Source of the DNA: JAKLHL01 sp964411885
GTDB lineage: Bacteria; Bdellovibrionota; JAFGOL01
Length of the DNA stretch: 51,460 nucleotides
Direction: 5' to 3'
Assembly (NCBI GenBank): GCA_964411885.1
Contig: CAYPMK010000005.1
Location: 1 to 51,460 of the forward strand
Each line of letters begins with the position of its first letter. The stretch's first letter is position 1. The position numbers and the translations under genes were made by a program. This document shows positions 49,774-51,460 of the stretch, piece after piece. The notes under the pieces are model-generated. The model saw only the letters and a program-made list of their open reading frames with translations. It did not search any database and was not told the DNA's origin.

Positions 49774-51267
49774 CTATGAGTTCTTATATATCTTTAGTTT
49801 TCTGCCTTTGAATATTACGCTCTTTTTCCTTAAATTGTTCCACTTCATTATGTCGTTAATGCTAACACCATATCTTGATGAGATTGACCAAAGAGTGTCT
49901 CCTCTTCTAACTGTGTGGACGATGTAGTTACTTTCAACAGCATCTTTTGTACAAGTTATTTTTAGCTTTTGTCCTGCAAGTATGGTGTATCTTTTTACAG
50001 TAGGGTTACAGTCTTTTATTTGTTCTATAGTTACGTTATATTTTTTTGATATTCTCTCTAGTGTGTCCCCAGATTTAACTCTGTATATGATAGGTTTTTC
50101 TTTTCTCTTTGGGGTCTCTGTTGTTTCTGTTGAAGCAATGTTTGTTTCTGAACCTGTAGCAGTTTCTGCACTTGCTACTGTTTTTACAGGGCCACTGCTT
50201 TCTGCGCAGTTAAGATCAAGGACTTGTCCTATAAAGATGTTATTTGTGTTTCGTAATCTTCTGTTACATTCTTTTAACTGACTTATAGAAACACCATATT
50301 TCCTAGAAATACTAGAAAGGTTGTCTCCACGTCTTACCTTGTGTGTTCTTGTAATAGTTTCTTCTGGACGAGGGCTGTATGATGCATAAGCGTTTGAATC
50401 TGATTTTCTTCTGCTTGGTGTTGAACCTCTTTTGAATTGATCAACAGCGAATAGTGTTTTTATATCTTCGTCAACTATTATACCTTCTTTGCTTGGTCCA
50501 TTATATGTAAAGCCGAACTTGTCGTAATTTTCTGCAACTATAACTGCGGCAATATATTTTGGAACATAGTTCATTGTTTCGTCTGGTAGTGCGTTCTTGT
50601 CTGCTAGTGCCCAAAAATCCCTTTCTCTGTGTCTTAGTATTGCAGATCTAATTCTTCCTTCTCCAGCGTTATATGATGCTATTGCCAAATACCAAGAGCC
50701 GTATATGTTGTATAGATCTTTTAAGTATGAAGCCGCTGCCGCTGTAGCCTTGTAAGGATCTACTCTTTCGTCAACGCTTCTGTCTACTCTAAGGCCGTAA
50801 AGTCTTCCTGTACCTTTCATGAACTGCCAAATACCTTTTGCCCCAGCGTGAGATCTTGCCTTTTGTACAAAAGCACTTTCTATTAAGGCCAAATAGAAAA
50901 GTTCTTCTGGCACGTCGTTGCTTATGAGTATGTTCTTCATGTTGGTCTCAAATTCTTCTGATCTTGTAAGGGCTCTTTGGAACCAACTAGGATTTGTTTT
51001 TGTAAAATAAACTATCCATTTTTTTACGGCGTCATTGATTACTTTTGGAACTTTGTGACCTTTTCTATTAAGGCTAATTACAGGTTCGTCTGTAGTAGCT
51101 GGTTCTGCATCAAGGTCTGTGTTTTCAATCAATTGTTCTATGCTCATTCCTGAGTAATATTCTCCAGAAGAGTCTTTTTGTGCAGATTTGCTTGTTGAAC
51201 ATGAAGATGCGGTTAAAACCAGCAGTGTTAGTGTGGTAAAGGTTTTTAGGATTAATTGTTTTTTCAT
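49774..51267 (-). CDS. mltD: MltD-type lytic transglycosylase lipoprotein with three LysM domains
   Basis: Outer-membrane lipoprotein that cuts the glycan strands of murein. A signal peptide ends in LTASSC (C23). The SLT domain (~115-235) has the catalytic E130 in LALIESAF, then AKGIWQFM, YKATAAAASYLKDLY and AIASYNAGEGRI. Three LysM repeats follow: ~310-353, ~391-437 and ~450-495, each with a VRRGD/VKSGD start. Length 497 aa is near that of MltD. It is the first gene of a two-gene operon with the secreted kinase-like protein. Confidence 0.95.
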   Translation of the reverse strand: MKKQLILKTFTTLTLLVLTASSCSTSKSAQKDSSGEYYSGMSIEQLIENTDLDAEPATTDEPVISLNRKGHKVPKVINDAVKKWIVYFTKTNPSWFQRALTRSEEFETNMKNILISNDVPEELFYLALIESAFVQKARSHAGAKGIWQFMKGTGRLYGLRVDRSVDERVDPYKATAAAASYLKDLYNIYGSWYLAIASYNAGEGRIRSAILRHRERDFWALADKNALPDETMNYVPKYIAAVIVAENYDKFGFTYNGPSKEGIIVDEDIKTLFAVDQFKRGSTPSRRKSDSNAYASYSPRPEETITRTHKVRRGDNLSSISRKYGVSISQLKECNRRLRNTNNIFIGQVLDLNCAESSGPVKTVASAETATGSETNIASTETTETPKRKEKPIIYRVKSGDTLERISKKYNVTIEQIKDCNPTVKRYTILAGQKLKITCTKDAVESNYIVHTVRRGDTLWSISSRYGVSINDIMKWNNLRKKSVIFKGRKLKIYKNS

Positions 51268-51331
51268 AATGGCATAAGTATATTGTAAAAGCCCTCTGTG
51301 GCAATACTAAAATGTTATGGACAATTAAAGG

Positions 51332-51360
51332 TTGACACTTTGGGCTGGAGCGAATAAAAG
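51332..51360 (+). promoter_or_regulatory. Likely promoter of initiator tRNA
   Basis: TTGACA (51332-51337), 17 nt, then TAAAAG (51355-51360, four of six). Transcription would start near 51367, 12 nt before the mature tRNA 5' end. The -35 is consensus; the -10 is only fair. Confidence 0.55.
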
Positions 51361-51378
51361 GTAAGGCTGTCAACGTGT

Positions 51379-51455
<77 letters not shown>

Positions 51456-51460
51456 AAAAA

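Overview
The window is AT-rich chromosomal DNA from a Gram-negative bacterium, packed with core genes. Evidence for an outer membrane is direct: lipopolysaccharide (LPS) core synthesis and export genes (kdsA, kdsD, lptC/A, lptB), a TolQ-TolR-TolA/TonB set, two lipoprotein signals and periplasmic murein enzymes. RpoN with two bEBP-type AAA+ proteins, PilZ/FHA/GGDEF signalling, an ALDH4-type P5C dehydrogenase and a collagen-like lipoprotein with the C-terminal domain often seen in Bdellovibrio and myxobacteria point towards the former Deltaproteobacteria (Bdellovibrionota or Myxococcota-like). That placement is inference. A run of exactly 100 N shows a scaffolded draft assembly, perhaps metagenomic.

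Layout. 1-10.4 kb: tRNA-Arg, then a + strand block ffh-rpsP-khpA-rimM-trmD continuing into a PP2C phosphatase, an M23 peptidase, a hybrid histidine kinase, a divergent UppP homologue, a response regulator and NagZ. 10.4-18.1 kb: tolQ-tolR-tolA/tonB, adenosine deaminase, speD-speE, a 66-residue orphan with its own promoter, an FHA-GGDEF protein broken by the assembly gap, pgi, a small membrane protein and engB. 18.2-25.7 kb: a STAS-like/zinc-ribbon/PilZ protein, ackA, metK with the only clear intergenic terminator, a membrane FHA protein, then ftsQ placed divergently from ftsA-ftsZ. 25.7-36.4 kb: P5C dehydrogenase, a degenerate sigma-54 activator preceded by a sigma-54 promoter, an intact sigma-54 activator, an LmbE deacetylase, thrS without TGS domain, an ECF sigma factor with a duplicated-domain anti-sigma protein, a radical SAM protein and the collagen-like lipoprotein. 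36.5-48.7 kb: one long + strand run pyrG-kdsA-kdsD-lptCA-lptB-rpoN-hpf-rapZ, then an EFR1 flavodoxin/ferredoxin, YjbQ and a cluster of pseudopilin-like, pseudo-ABC, membrane, prepilin peptidase and GspH-like proteins. 48.7-51.5 kb: a secreted atypical kinase-like protein coupled to an MltD-type transglycosylase, and initiator tRNA.

How it works together. Much of the window serves envelope growth and its control: division (FtsQAZ, EngB), murein turnover (M23, NagZ, MltD), LPS assembly, Tol/Ton energisation, and phosphorylation or c-di-GMP signalling. The candidates for something new are the secreted kinase next to MltD, the catalytically degraded ABC-type ATPase inside a pseudopilin/prepilin-peptidase cluster, and the degenerate sigma-54 activator that has its own sigma-54 promoter. 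Architecture is very tight: all nine convergent gene pairs end within 9 bp of each other, five of them overlapping.
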